DNA of 20,000 nt from positions 1 through 20,000 of the forward strand of contig WBZZ01002385.1 of the NCBI GenBank assembly GCA_019918135.1, given 5' to 3'. Source of the stretch: Paulinella micropora. Its lineage: Eukaryota > Cercozoa > Imbricatea > Euglyphida > Paulinellidae. Below the pieces are notes generated by a model, which did no database searches, had not been told where the DNA came from, and was given only the letters and a program-made list of their open reading frames with translations. This document shows, in pieces, positions 1 through 7,728 of the stretch. A program made the position numbers and the translations under genes. How positions within the stretch are numbered: position 1 is the first letter of the stretch; every line of letters starts with the position of its first letter.

Positions 1-755
1 TCTGCTCGGCGACCTTGCCCATCTTCTGCGGGTTCCGCCCATCCCGTTCGGCAGCTGCGTGCAGCCCGTGATGAAAGCGGATCTCGCCCAAGCTGGCAGT
101 GCAAGGCACGGCGGGCGCGGACTGGCCGTTGACTGCCGACTGGGCCGCCACAAAGATCGAACCGCGCGGGTAGAACTGATTTCGAAGGTCGCCACGCAGC
201 GTGCTCAGGTCCAAGTCCATGCCGTTCAGCCAAGTGTGCACAAGCGGCAAGTAAAAGTACTGCTCGGCGTTGTTCTCCCACTGGCGGCCGCTGACTTTGC
301 CCGTCTTGGGCACATGTTGACCATGTCGGCAATCTGGTCAAGTGCCTCTGCGGCAGCGTGTTGAGTACCAAGTGCATCATGTCGCCTGGTAGCGCGCGAT
401 TTCAGTGCCAGTCAGGCGGTCGAGGTACTCAATTCTTTCGAACCACATAGTGGTAGGCAAAACTCGCGAGTCGGTCGGCTGGCTGCCGCTGGTCGTGAAC
501 GTGACTTGAAACGCAACGTCGCGTCATGGATCGCGCCGGCCTGGTTGTTTTCCAAGATAAAGCTAAAAGAACGCGGTGTTGCTCAGCGCCGAGGTCGCGG
601 CGGGGGCCCATGACCGTTTGCGTCCAGCAAGGGCGCGCATTGATCGCACGGGCGTGCTCGGGATCAATCAAGATCTCCTGGCCGTTGCGCGCACGCCTGC
701 CGGTAGAGATTTTTTGCAGCTTCTGCGGAGGCACGACGACGGTGGCGGAAGACAT
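1..755 (-). pseudogene. Major capsid protein-like (double jelly-roll), N-terminal part, broken and cut by window edge
   Basis: An ATG at 755 opens MSSATVVVPPQKLQKIS in one frame. After about 600 the protein-like reading moves to other frames. In a second frame (about 402-520) the strand reads FQVTFTTSG and MWFERIEYLDRLTGTEIARY. In a third stretch (about 1-290) it reads QYFYLPLVHTWLNG followed by MDLDLSTLRGDLR. An LPL...W...DL..LRGDL pattern after a beta-rich N-terminus is typical of double-jelly-roll major capsid proteins of Polinton-like and related viruses. At least four frame changes are needed (near 600, 560, 520 and 310-380), so no single frame encodes it here. The C-terminal half lies outside the window. 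Its place at the end of a minus-strand run of small virion-type genes, with the packaging ATPase on the other strand, fits a virus morphogenesis module. A minor capsid jelly-roll protein is the main alternative. Confidence 0.62.
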
Positions 756-768
756 CGTATACGATATA

Positions 769-1176
769 TTAAGGACAAAGAAGATTTTTTTTTTTTTTCA
801 TGATCATCACGGCCCCGATCGCCGCGGCGCCGACCGCCAGCGGCAGCGCCAACGATTTGAGGCTGCCCTCGGCGTTGTCGCCTAGCTGCTTGGTGGTGTC
901 CATCGCTTCTTTCGGAATGTCAGTCACCTTGTCGATCTGCTTGCCGAAAAAAGTTGCCGATGCCCTTGAATGTGTTGCCGAACTGTCGCAGCCCTTCGCG
1001 GGTCCGCTCCTCCGTTCTTCCCTGTGCTCCTTCCTAGCAGCGGCTTTGACTGACTTGTTCGCTCGCCTGTCAGTCGTCTTCTCGGTATCTAGCGTTCTTT
1101 TCAGGGAAACCTCGTGCACCCGACGACCTATTTCTTGCTGTTCTGCATAGCTCTGGTACGGCGAATTCTTGCCCAT
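769..1176 (-). CDS. Small membrane-anchored, basic virion-type protein with two compensating frame changes
   Basis: The open frame encodes 135 aa from ATG 1176. The N-terminal half is charged and helical (KAAARKEHREERR). The C-terminus has one hydrophobic segment (ALPLAVGAAAIGAVMIM) followed by a run of lysines, so a membrane-inserting tail is likely. Between about 1010 and 950 the neighbouring frame reads more like protein (EGLRQFGNTFKGIGNFF). It then returns to the listed frame at a T6 tract near 950. One base gained and one lost would explain this, so about 20 residues of the listed frame are probably out of frame. The amphipathic FGNTFKGIGNFF stretch recalls membrane-active minor capsid proteins, but this is only a shape resemblance. 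The gene starts next to the capsid gene, and its upstream gap is rich in TTTAATT and poly-A. Function unknown. Confidence 0.55.
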   Translation of the reverse strand: MGKNSPYQSYAEQQEIGRRVHEVSLKRTLDTEKTTDRRANKSVKAAARKEHREERRSGPAKGCDSSATHSRASATFFGKQIDKVTDIPKEAMDTTKQLGDNAEGSLKSLALPLAVGAAAIGAVMIMKKKKNLLCP

Positions 1177-1225
1177 CTTTCTTAATTTAAACTTAGTGAG
1201 TCACGAAAATTAAATTTTTTTTTAT

Positions 1226-1765
1226 TTAAAAGACAATGACTTGGCAGATGCGTTCCATGACTTGCGCAATTTGTCCCAGGAACTGAGCGTCCTTGGCCAG
1301 ACTTTGCTTGGCCAAAAATCTTTGCTGCAGCTGTTGTAGGGCGGGAGTCGGAGCACGAGTCTTGGCGGCCAGCTCAAACCAGATGCCGGCTTCGCTCCGG
1401 ACGTACGCGGCGAGCTTGCCGTCCTTGTAGGCAGGCAAAAAGAACTTTTCAACGGTCGCAACTTGCTGCTCAAGACCTAAGTTCCACTGCCTCCGCAGGT
1501 CCTTGCTCTCGCCTGCAGACAGCAGCCCCCAGTTGTCCAGCACAGTCTCCAGGTCCGCAAAGAGCTTCTGCAGCGCTTGGCGCTTGGTAAGGCCGCCGGA
1601 GGAGTCATCGAGCGTCACGTAGTGTGTGGGCAGCGGCTTGTCGAGGTCGCACGAGATCTTTGGATCACGAAAGAGCCGTTTGCAGCAGGAGCGCACACAG
1701 CCGACCACGATGATAGCGGTTGTAACGATCAGAGCCCAGGCCAGCAGAGCTTCTTCCACTAGCAT
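1226..1765 (-). CDS. Single-pass membrane protein, unknown function
   Basis: An intact frame of 179 aa starts at ATG 1765. Residues about 5-24 (EALLAWALIVTTAIIVVGCV) form one N-terminal transmembrane segment. A Cys/Arg/Lys-rich stop-transfer stretch follows (RSCCKRLFR), then a mostly helical soluble domain with heptad-like leucines (ALQQLQQRFLAKQSLAKDAQFL). Topology would place the C-terminal domain on the cytoplasmic or virion-interior side. It is separated from both neighbours by short AT-rich gaps (1177-1225 and 1766-1800), as in compact viral gene blocks. No frame breaks are visible. I do not recognise a family; an inner-membrane or capsid-associated virion protein is a guess from context. 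Confidence 0.6.
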   Translation of the reverse strand: MLVEEALLAWALIVTTAIIVVGCVRSCCKRLFRDPKISCDLDKPLPTHYVTLDDSSGGLTKRQALQKLFADLETVLDNWGLLSAGESKDLRRQWNLGLEQQVATVEKFFLPAYKDGKLAAYVRSEAGIWFELAAKTRAPTPALQQLQQRFLAKQSLAKDAQFLGQIAQVMERICQVIVF

Positions 1766-1800
1766 TCCTCACCTTAGACTAGGCACACAAAATTCTTTTT

Positions 1801-2265
1801 TTAGAAGCGGTAGTGTCCTTGGCCCGCGGGGTTCAGGTAGCCTTCGTAGAAGTACTGAGAAAGCACTTCGCTCAGCGCGCCAATCAAGAACAGCTGCTTG
1901 GCGGTGTCACCGTCGCCTACCAGGCCAAGCTGGCCCCTGCTCAGGAGGCGGGGCAACATGGCAAACAACAGGCCCCCTCCTGCCACATGCAGGGCCAAGC
2001 TAGGGTAAGCAGCAAGCCTGCCCTCCTTGGTGCGGTTAAGGACTCTACTCTGAATCAAGTCAATAGCAGTGGCAGTCAAGAAAGCCACGACCGCCAGGCC
2101 AGTGCTCTTGCTGACCTCAGTGGCCCCTATTACAGGGACAGACGAAAAGCTAAACATCGCGTTGCCCGGTATGACGACCGGGGCGGCCACATAGGCAAAA
2201 GCGGCCGCCGCGCTTGACCGGGCAAAGTTTTCAAGCGAAAGCAGATCCCTCACGACCTCGGACAT
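1801..2265 (-). CDS. Multi-pass membrane protein, unknown function
   Basis: An intact 154-aa frame starts at ATG 2265. Several hydrophobic segments are visible: about residues 17-37 (SSAAAAFAYVAAPVVIP), 53-70 (STGLAVVAFLTATAIDLI), 90-106 (ALHVAGGGLLFAMLPRLL) and a weaker one at 122-137 (KQLFLIGALSEVLSQYF). A basic loop (RVLNRTKEGR) lies between the second and third. Three or four membrane passes are likely. It shares strand, spacing and AT-rich upstream DNA (2266-2342) with its neighbours, so it probably belongs to the same virion module. I do not recognise a family and see no breaks. Confidence 0.58.
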   Translation of the reverse strand: MSEVVRDLLSLENFARSSAAAAFAYVAAPVVIPGNAMFSFSSVPVIGATEVSKSTGLAVVAFLTATAIDLIQSRVLNRTKEGRLAAYPSLALHVAGGGLLFAMLPRLLSRGQLGLVGDGDTAKQLFLIGALSEVLSQYFYEGYLNPAGQGHYRF

Positions 2266-2342
2266 TCCTTTTTGGAGAGATGTTTAATTGGCACGAAACA
2301 AAATAATTTTTTTTAAATTATTCAATTGCTCTTCTTCTTTTC
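2266..2342 (-). promoter_or_regulatory. AT-rich intergenic promoter-like segment
   Basis: This 77-bp gap upstream of the multi-pass membrane protein is rich in poly-A/T and AATTAA-like words (AATAATTTAAAAAAAATTAT on the minus strand) in otherwise GC-rich DNA. Similar short AT-rich blocks precede most genes here (1177-1225, 3620-3664, 3932-3967, 6417-6451). A promoter role is inferred from position and composition only. Confidence 0.35.
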
Positions 2343-2606
2343 TTATTCGGGCGCGGGTGCGTCCAGATTCGTAGCTTGGCTAGCTGCTGGTTGTGCCGCG
2401 AACATAGTGTTCTTGGCATGAGTGATGGCGGCCGTTTGCGCCGTCAGCAGAGCTAGTTCGGTCATAGGGTCCAGGCGCTGCAGCCCGATGCCCGCACGCA
2501 ACATGGCCCGCTCGAGCAAGAAGCACCCCCGGTCATTCGCAAAGCAGGCCTCGGTCGTGCCAATATTTGGTAACGCGATCGGTTCGCTACCAGGTTCTCG
2601 AGGCAT
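2343..2606 (-). CDS. Small protein, unknown function
   Basis: An intact 87-aa frame starts at ATG 2606. It has a Pro/Gly-rich N-terminus, a central amphipathic helical stretch (ALLTAQTAAITHAKNTMF) and an Ala/Pro-rich tail. There is no signal peptide and no clear membrane segment. The start codon lies one base past the stop codon of the upstream gene (stop 2610-2608), so the two genes are almost fused and probably share a transcript. That tight packing argues for a real gene. Family not recognised. Confidence 0.5.
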   Translation of the reverse strand: MPREPGSEPIALPNIGTTEACFANDRGCFLLERAMLRAGIGLQRLDPMTELALLTAQTAAITHAKNTMFAAQPAASQATNLDAPAPE

Positions 2607-2607
2607 A

Positions 2608-2985
2608 CTAGAGCACAGCGTCCGCTAGCTCGCCAGACAGTTCACCCTCCAGCACTTCCTCGACTTCGTCCAGCAACAGCGGCAGCTTCTGCTTGGGTAG
2701 CATGCGCAGTGCTTTTGGATCACAGTTAATGTGCGCCTTTTTGAGCTTGGGGCCGATCAGAGCGCTGCGACCATAAGCGCACAATTGCCTGTAGTTGGGG
2801 TCATCGTGTAGCACGGGGTCTTCGGGCGCTTTTGCTGTTGCCGGGCGCCATGCCAGGCCGGCCGCGCTCGGGCCTGCTGTCCGGCGACGCTTGGTAGGAG
2901 GCGGAGCTGCTGCAGCCGCTTTAGCTTCGGCGACAGGAGGGAGTGGGTCAGAAGGTGGTTCGAGATTAGCAAACGGGTCTGTTAT
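2608..2985 (-). pseudogene. Small basic/proline-rich protein with NLS-like motif; start codon apparently lost
   Basis: The minus-strand frame is open from a stop near 3001 down to 2608. Its best start position is ATA at 2985-2983 rather than ATG, after which it reads TDPFANLEPPSDPLPPVAEA. An Ala/Pro-rich linker leads to PPPTKRRRTAG, a monopartite nuclear-localisation-like cluster. A more ordered C-terminal part follows (LCAYGRSALIGPKLKKAH, then LPLLLDEVEEVLEGEL). A single G-to-A change would explain the missing ATG. A GTG at 2814 gives only the last 68 residues. The nuclear signal fits a viral protein acting in a eukaryotic nucleus. Function unknown. Confidence 0.48.
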
Positions 2986-3023
2986 GCTTCCCTTTGCCCT
3001 TTATACTGTTAAGATTAAATTTT

Positions 3024-3619
3024 CTACCCAATCATGCGCGCGTTTCCGGGCTTGTGGATGGTGGTCCAGCGCGCACGGAGCCATTCTCGCGATCGAGGGT
3101 AGAAACTGCGGGGATAGCCGCCCATTGCTGGTCACATAGCTTGACCGACTGACATTGTTCTACGAAAGCTGCCACTTGCATACAGCCCTCCCAGCCGTTT
3201 CCGTACGTTCTTCGAAGCTCCGTAAGCCAAAGCAGCATGTTGGCGCCGTTTGCGCCCCAGTCGGCAGGCGCGTTGCCGTTGATGTCAGCGGCGCAGTTCT
3301 TCTTGCGGAACTCTGCTCCATACACTGCCTGGATCTCCGCGGGTGTACCGACGAGCAGGACCGCTCCTTTGTACCAAGGAGCCAGCGAGTTCTGCGACAG
3401 GCGCTGTGCCACCTCCTTCATCTGGCCGATGGTGCCTGCCCCGGCACCCGGGCCCACGGCGGACAGGGCCGAGTAGATGATCGAACTGGTAGCAAGCGAG
3501 TCGGTCTGGATGATCGGTCTGGTCTCGGTACCATGCTCGACTTGATTGGCCTGGGCGGCCGACGACTTCTCTTCGCCGGTGTTAACTAGCGGCACGACAG
3601 GGCCTCGATGTCCGCTCAT
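3024..3619 (-). pseudogene. Unknown protein of about 195 aa, frame change near the C-terminus
   Basis: ATG 3619 opens a frame to a stop at 3032. It contains an Ala/Gly-rich centre (YSALSAVGPGAGAGTIGQ), a hydrophobic strand (GAVLLVGTPAEIQAVYGAE) and a Trp-rich region (WGANGANMLLWLTELRRTYG). After about 3090 the listed frame turns into low-complexity sequence. The neighbouring frame instead reads EWLRARWTTIHKPGNARMIG and stops at 3026-3024, which looks more protein-like. A one-base change near 3085-3095 is therefore likely and would affect only the last 20 residues. The product may still be partly functional. No family recognised; the virion-module setting is the only clue. Confidence 0.52.
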
Positions 3620-3664
3620 TTGTTAGTATAGTTAATCTGCCCGACAAGAAAAATTTTTTTTTAA

Positions 3665-3931
3665 TTATTTGCCGCCGCCAATCAGCTGCTGCTCGCAGCG
3701 GGCGGCTTGTTCAGGTGTTACTTCCAACAGGATGGTGGCATCGGCAATGGCCGGTTGCTTAAACACTTTCTCAATGGGCGCTTCGGCCACTGTAGTCTGC
3801 AGGACCTCGATCGCTTTTTTTTCGGCGTCCTCTTGCTGTCGGCGTTTCTGTCCCGCGACGCGCGACTGTGCCTCGTTGACTTTGCCGAAGGCGAGGGCCA
3901 AGGTCGGGTCGAAGAAGGCCAGGTGTTGCAT
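3665..3931 (-). CDS. Small helical protein, unknown function
   Basis: An intact 88-aa frame starts at ATG 3931, preceded by an AT-rich gap containing AATTAATTAG on the minus strand. The middle is a charged helix (GQKRRQQEDAEKKAIEVLQ) likely to form a short coiled coil. The C-terminus ends QQLIGGGK. No membrane segment or signal is seen. Family not recognised. Confidence 0.5.
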   Translation of the reverse strand: MQHLAFFDPTLALAFGKVNEAQSRVAGQKRRQQEDAEKKAIEVLQTTVAEAPIEKVFKQPAIADATILLEVTPEQAARCEQQLIGGGK

Positions 3932-3967
3932 ACTGTTGTTATTGGTTGTCCACTAATTAATTTTTCT

Positions 3968-4536
3968 TCAGGGCGCTGCTCCGTACGGCGCGACTTCTTG
4001 GCCGGCAGAGGGCACGAGCGCGCTGCTGCGAGCAGGCTTCTTACTTTTCACGCCCGCCTCCGCTGCCGTTCTCGCTTTTTCTGCAATTGCGCGTTGCTCT
4101 TGGCGCCAGTTCCTTTCCTTTCTTCTACGAATTTCAAGTTCTTTGCTCGCCTCGCCTGGTTAGTCAGCTGCGTAACCAGCTTGCTGTTTTCTTGCTTCAG
4201 TGCGTGGATGAAAGCTTTGGCTTGTTCGGTTAGCACGAGACCGCTGCTGATGGCCTTGAGCTCGCTCTCTGGCACCGGCTCCTTCTTTTGCTTGTAGGGC
4301 ACGAGGAACATCTGCACCAGCTCCCGCGAAGTGTTCTTGTTGCCGGCTTTGTCGACCATGCGCTGCAGTTTGGGCACGCTGACGGCCGCCAGCTGCTTTT
4401 CGCCGTAGGGCACCAGCTGCTGCTCGTCTTCCACCGACTTGCGCCATTCAAGGGCCTTCATTTCCTCTTTGGCTGGGTCCTGCTCGGCGTGGTACTCGAT
4501 AAACAGGGCTTTGGACGCCTTCTCCGCGTCTTCAAA
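3968..4536 (-). pseudogene. Helical C-terminal segment, in frame with the coiled-coil protein upstream; stop before it and a frame change inside
   Basis: This frame is the direct continuation of the coiled-coil protein after a TAA at 4539-4537. Translation from 4536 reads FEDAEKASKALFIEYHAEQD and runs without an ATG until 4461 (MKALEWRKSVEDEQQ). It continues through VPKLQRMVDKAGNKNTSREL and IHALKQENSKLVTQLTNQAR. The listed frame stops at 4048. Near 4085, at a poly-T tract, the neighbouring frame takes over (TAAEAGVKSKKPARSSALV) and stops at 3970-3968, right before the AT-rich gap of the next gene. It is either the tail of one very long protein split by a nonsense change, or a separate gene starting at 4461. 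Function unknown; helical and strongly basic. Confidence 0.45.
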
Positions 4537-6416
4537 TTATTTCTTTTTGCGCTCATGTTCCTCTTTGTTAGCCGCGTTCATTTTTCTTTTTTCGTTCATC
4601 TCTCCCAAGAGAAAGTCCACGTCGTCGTCAGTGTCGTTGTCGTCGCCGCTGCCCTCCTCTTCGTCCTCCATGTCGTCGGCAGCGACTTCCTCTACCGCAC
4701 CGTCGTCTTCGTCGTCCAGGTCAGCGAGCTCGTGCTCGTCCCACTTACCGGGGTCCTTGAACCCTTTCCCTGCGTACATCCGCAGGTGGTCACGCAGAGT
4801 CTGCACGCCCTTGCGGTCTTGGTCCGACAGTCCTTGCTTGCCCAGGACCCGCGAAAGCTGGGCTTTTGCGTCACTGATCGCCTTCTCGATTGTGATCTTG
4901 TTGTCGTGGGCCCATTGCTCGATCGAGGCCGTGTACATCCGGGCTATCCCTTGGAAAGAGGCCTCCGGGTTCTCCTGGATCAGGGCCCGCAGCTTGTCCA
5001 GCTGGATAACCTCGACTGGAGCCGCACCCGCTGCAGCCGGCGGCGGTGCCTGCAGCAAGAGTCGTCCAAGCTCGCGGAGGCCTCGATTCTTTGGGCGGGC
5101 GCCTGCCCGTTGTCGTTGTATTGCAGCATGAGCCGCTGGTCTTCGCCCTGGATGTGTAAAACCTTGTCCTGCGCCTTCTTCTGGCCCGCCGCGATCTGCA
5201 GCGCGGCCTTGGCGTCTTTTTGTGTCTTTTCCATCGCAGCCGCGTTTTCCATTTGTGCTGACTTGAGCTTTGCCTGCCGTTCGGCTTCTTCGATCTGGGC
5301 CTGCGTCCGCTGCGCCACTTTCTGTTCGTTGAGTTTCTTTTCGGCGCCTGCCTTGGCTTTTTCGATTTCCTGCGCGGACTGGACGTTTGCTTCCAACAGA
5401 TCGGCTTTCACTTCTTTTGCCTGCTCGACTCGAACTTGCTTGAGCTTGGCCTGTGCGGCCTGGGTCTTGGCCGCCAGCTGTAGCTGGGCTATGCGCTCTT
5501 GCTCCTTGGCCAGCGCGACCAGCTCCGCTGCATTCTTCTCTTCCTGCAGCCTCGCCCTGTTGGCAGCCTCGACCTCTTTTTGTTTCTTGACTCTCTCGGC
5601 CTGTGCGCGCATCTGTGCAAGTTGGGTCTATCACCTGCTGCCGTTGTGCCGCCTCAATCTGTCTCTTGTGCTCCTCGAACTCCTGTAGTGCTTCTTGCCG
5701 CTTAAGCTCCTCGCACGCGGCGTCTTCTTGTTTCTTGCGTTCGAAGGCCGCCCTTCTGTCCTGCAGCTTTTTTAGGCCTTCCTTGACGTCCGGTGGTAAC
5801 TTCTGGTCCACACCCTCCGGACCGTCGCCCGCCGGCGCTAGTTCTTGGTCTGCAGCGGGCGGCAGTTCTTGTTGCTCTGCCGCCTTGACTTCCTCGCCCT
5901 TGCCCTCGACACTGTCCTGGACTTCCCCGCCACCATTCTCTCCGGCCTCTTCTTCTTCGTCTTCGTCTTCTTCTTCTTCTTCTTTGCCGTCGCCCATCCC
6001 GGGCTGATCGCCTTCTCCTTCTGGCGCCTTCTTTTCCGCAGCCGCTGGCGCTGGCTTCTTTTGCTCTGCAGCCGCCGGTGCTGGCTTCTGTTCTTCCTTC
6101 TTCTTCTGTTCTGCAGCCGCTGGTGCTGGCTTTTGTTCTTCCTCCTTCTTCTTCTGCTCCGCAGCTGCCGCTGGCGCAGCCGGTTCCGGCTCCCCTGCTG
6201 CAGCCGCCGCCGGCTCCCCGAACAGTTCCAGCTCGAACGCCACTACCGGCCCGTGCGGGTGGTGGGCCTGCCTCATGAGCGCCTGGGCCTTGGCCAAATT
6301 CCCAAACAGCCGCTGCTGTTCTGGCTCTTTTGTTTGAACGGCAAGGGCCGGTTGTCGAAGAACCGTCCGTTGGGCCGGCCCGTCCAGCTACCACCGGCCG
6401 CAGTCTTGACGTACAT
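4537..6416 (-). pseudogene. Large Ala/Pro/Glu/Lys-rich coiled-coil protein with internal repeats, broken by frame changes
   Basis: The most convincing start is ATG 6416 (MYVKTAAGGSWTGRPNGRFF). A frame change at an A-rich tract near 6335 then leads into a frame reading EPEQQRLFGNLAKAQALM. Next comes an imperfect tandem repeat, PAPAAAEQKKKEEQK-like, at about 6030-6190. An acidic stretch rich in Glu and Asp follows (about 5950-6000). Between about 5615 and 5060 the real reading is in another frame, a continuous charged coiled coil (KEVEAANRARLQEEKNAAEL, QAKLKQVRVEQAKEVKADLL). The original frame then resumes with a folded-looking region (ARMYTASIEQWAHDNKITIE) and a second acidic tract before TAA 4537. 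At least three frame changes are needed. A structural, scaffold or tegument-like virion protein is plausible, but no family is recognised. Confidence 0.52.
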
Positions 6417-6451
6417 ACTGGTTTTTTTAATTTAATCTGACAGGAAAAAAA
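6417..6451 (-). promoter_or_regulatory. AT-rich promoter-like gap
   Basis: The 35 bp before the coiled-coil gene start at 6416 read CAGATTAAATTAAAAAAACC on the minus strand, an AT-rich block like those before other genes in this cluster. The preceding gene stops at 6452. Promoter function is inferred from composition and position. Confidence 0.33.
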
Positions 6452-7509
6452 TCACGCGAGCCCCTTGTCTATGATCTTCTTCCTGGCCACCAGCCTGTTC
6501 TTTTTCTTTCTTATGGCTTCCGTCTCGTCCGACTTGCCGTGAAGGTCTTCCTCTTTCTTGATTTGTGCCTCAAGCTCGGTTATCGCTTCGCCCAGCTTGT
6601 GGGACCAGGCCCTCAGTTCTCTTCTTGTTTAGGAGTCTTGTTCTCTTGGTACGCTCCCACTTGGTGTATAGCTTCCTGTGTCTTCAGGTCTGCTTTCTTG
6701 AGTTTAGTGCCCTTCTGAGCTGGTCCATCACCGTGGCTTCTCAGCTTTTTCTTTCTCTTCGGCTGCCTTTTTAGAAGCAGCGTGCGCCGCTGCGTCGACT
6801 TTCTTAAGCTTGCCGCCCGCCTTGATCGCTTGATTAATCGCGTCTTGTGGGTCTGTCGGCGCCGCCTTTTGTGTCTTTTGGTCGACTTTCTTGAGCTTCT
6901 TGCCGGCCTTGATGGACTGCATCAGCGCCTCTGTCGGGTCCGAAGTCGCCTTGATAATTTCTTTTCTCCATTCCTTGTAGCCTCCTTAAACTACTCGGAA
7001 TACTCCTCTTTTGTTATGACCCCGTCGTCTCGTTTTTGGCGCAGCTCTTCGTACTTTGCATGCATCACGTTTGTTGCCTTTTCTTTTTTCAGCTCTTCAA
7101 TTGGACGGCCAGACATTCTGGACGCCAGCTCCCAGAGCTTCTGTTCCGAGTCGATGGAGTCCAGCGTCGATGCACCCGCGGCACCTTTCGCGTCTGCCTT
7201 CGCGCCCGTGTCGGCCGGTAGCGGCGGTCCGGCGGGGATTGACGGGCCTGTGCCGGTCGCCGACAGCGGCGGGGCGGTGGGGATTGGCGAGCCCGTTCCG
7301 ACAGCAGCGGCAGCAGGCGCAACTGCTGCTGGCGCGACCGCGTCCAGCACGGCCGAGAGCTGTGGGTTGGCATATTTCATATTTTCCCTGGTCTTGGCCG
7401 CCATCTCGGCCGACCCGCCGCCCACAAAGCCGGTGCGCTGCTTCTTGAAGGGAACCGGCGCATCGCTGGTAAAAGCGCGGCCGGCGTGCCTCTTGCGCCA
7501 GGGCTTCAT
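6452..7509 (-). pseudogene. Repeat protein with KLKKVD motifs, broken by a stop and several frame changes
   Basis: ATG 7509 opens MKPWRKRHAGRAFTSDAPVP. A Pro/Ala-rich linker follows, then a helical domain (LWELASRMSGRPIEELKKEK, VITKEEYSE) ending at an in-frame TAG (6993-6991). Past it the protein-like reading continues in another frame: YKEWRKEIIKATSDPTEALM, then two near-copies of a repeat, IKAGKKLKKVD and IKAGGKLKKVD. A third, diverged copy (KGTKLKKADLKTQ) lies in yet another frame around 6680-6700. A final frame (about 6452-6620) gives RELRAWSHKLGEAITELEAQ and IRKKKNRLVARKK, and stops at 6454-6452. The gene is therefore dead or badly assembled as given. The strongly basic tail and repeats suggest nucleic-acid or core binding. 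Function unknown. Confidence 0.5.
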
Positions 7510-7552
7510 GTTTTCCTTCTGTCAAAATCTGTGCAATGGAAATTAAAAAATC

Positions 7553-7693
7553 TCACTTGCTCTTTTTAACAACGTCCGCCGGCTTCTTCTTCTTCGCTTT
7601 TTTGGGCTTCTTGGCCAGCGCGGCCTCCACTGCCGCCCTGGCTGGTTCGGCCTGGTTGACTAGCAAGCGAGTCCTGTCGGTGATTAGCGGCAT
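7553..7693 (-). CDS. 46-aa lysine-rich basic protein
   Basis: A short intact frame runs from ATG 7693 to TGA 7553. The N-terminal half (MPLITDRTRLLVNQAEPARA) may form a helix. The C-terminal half is almost all Lys, Ala and Pro (AKKPKKAKKKKPADVVKKSK), like the tails of histone H1 or viral DNA-condensing core peptides. It is divergent from the packaging ATPase gene across a 35-bp AT-rich gap and sits 43 bp before the repeat-protein gene. Codon use and spacing fit the cluster. DNA condensation or nucleolar targeting is inferred from composition alone. Confidence 0.5.
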   Translation of the reverse strand: MPLITDRTRLLVNQAEPARAAVEAALAKKPKKAKKKKPADVVKKSK

Positions 7694-7728
7694 CTTTTTT
7701 TTTCTTTAGTGGGAGAAGTTTTAAAAAA
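7694..7728. promoter_or_regulatory. Divergent AT-rich promoter-like gap
   Basis: The 35 bp between the divergent starts at 7693 (minus) and 7729 (plus) contain a T9 run on the left and GTTTTAAAAAA directly before the plus-strand ATG. It is the point where gene direction flips in the element, so a two-way promoter is likely by position. Confidence 0.4.

Noticed and set aside
4288..5688. 466-aa plus-strand open frame
   Set aside because: It is antisense to the coiled-coil gene. It has Leu/Val/Ser/Cys-rich composition typical of the reverse of Lys/Glu/Gln codons, and no domain is visible.
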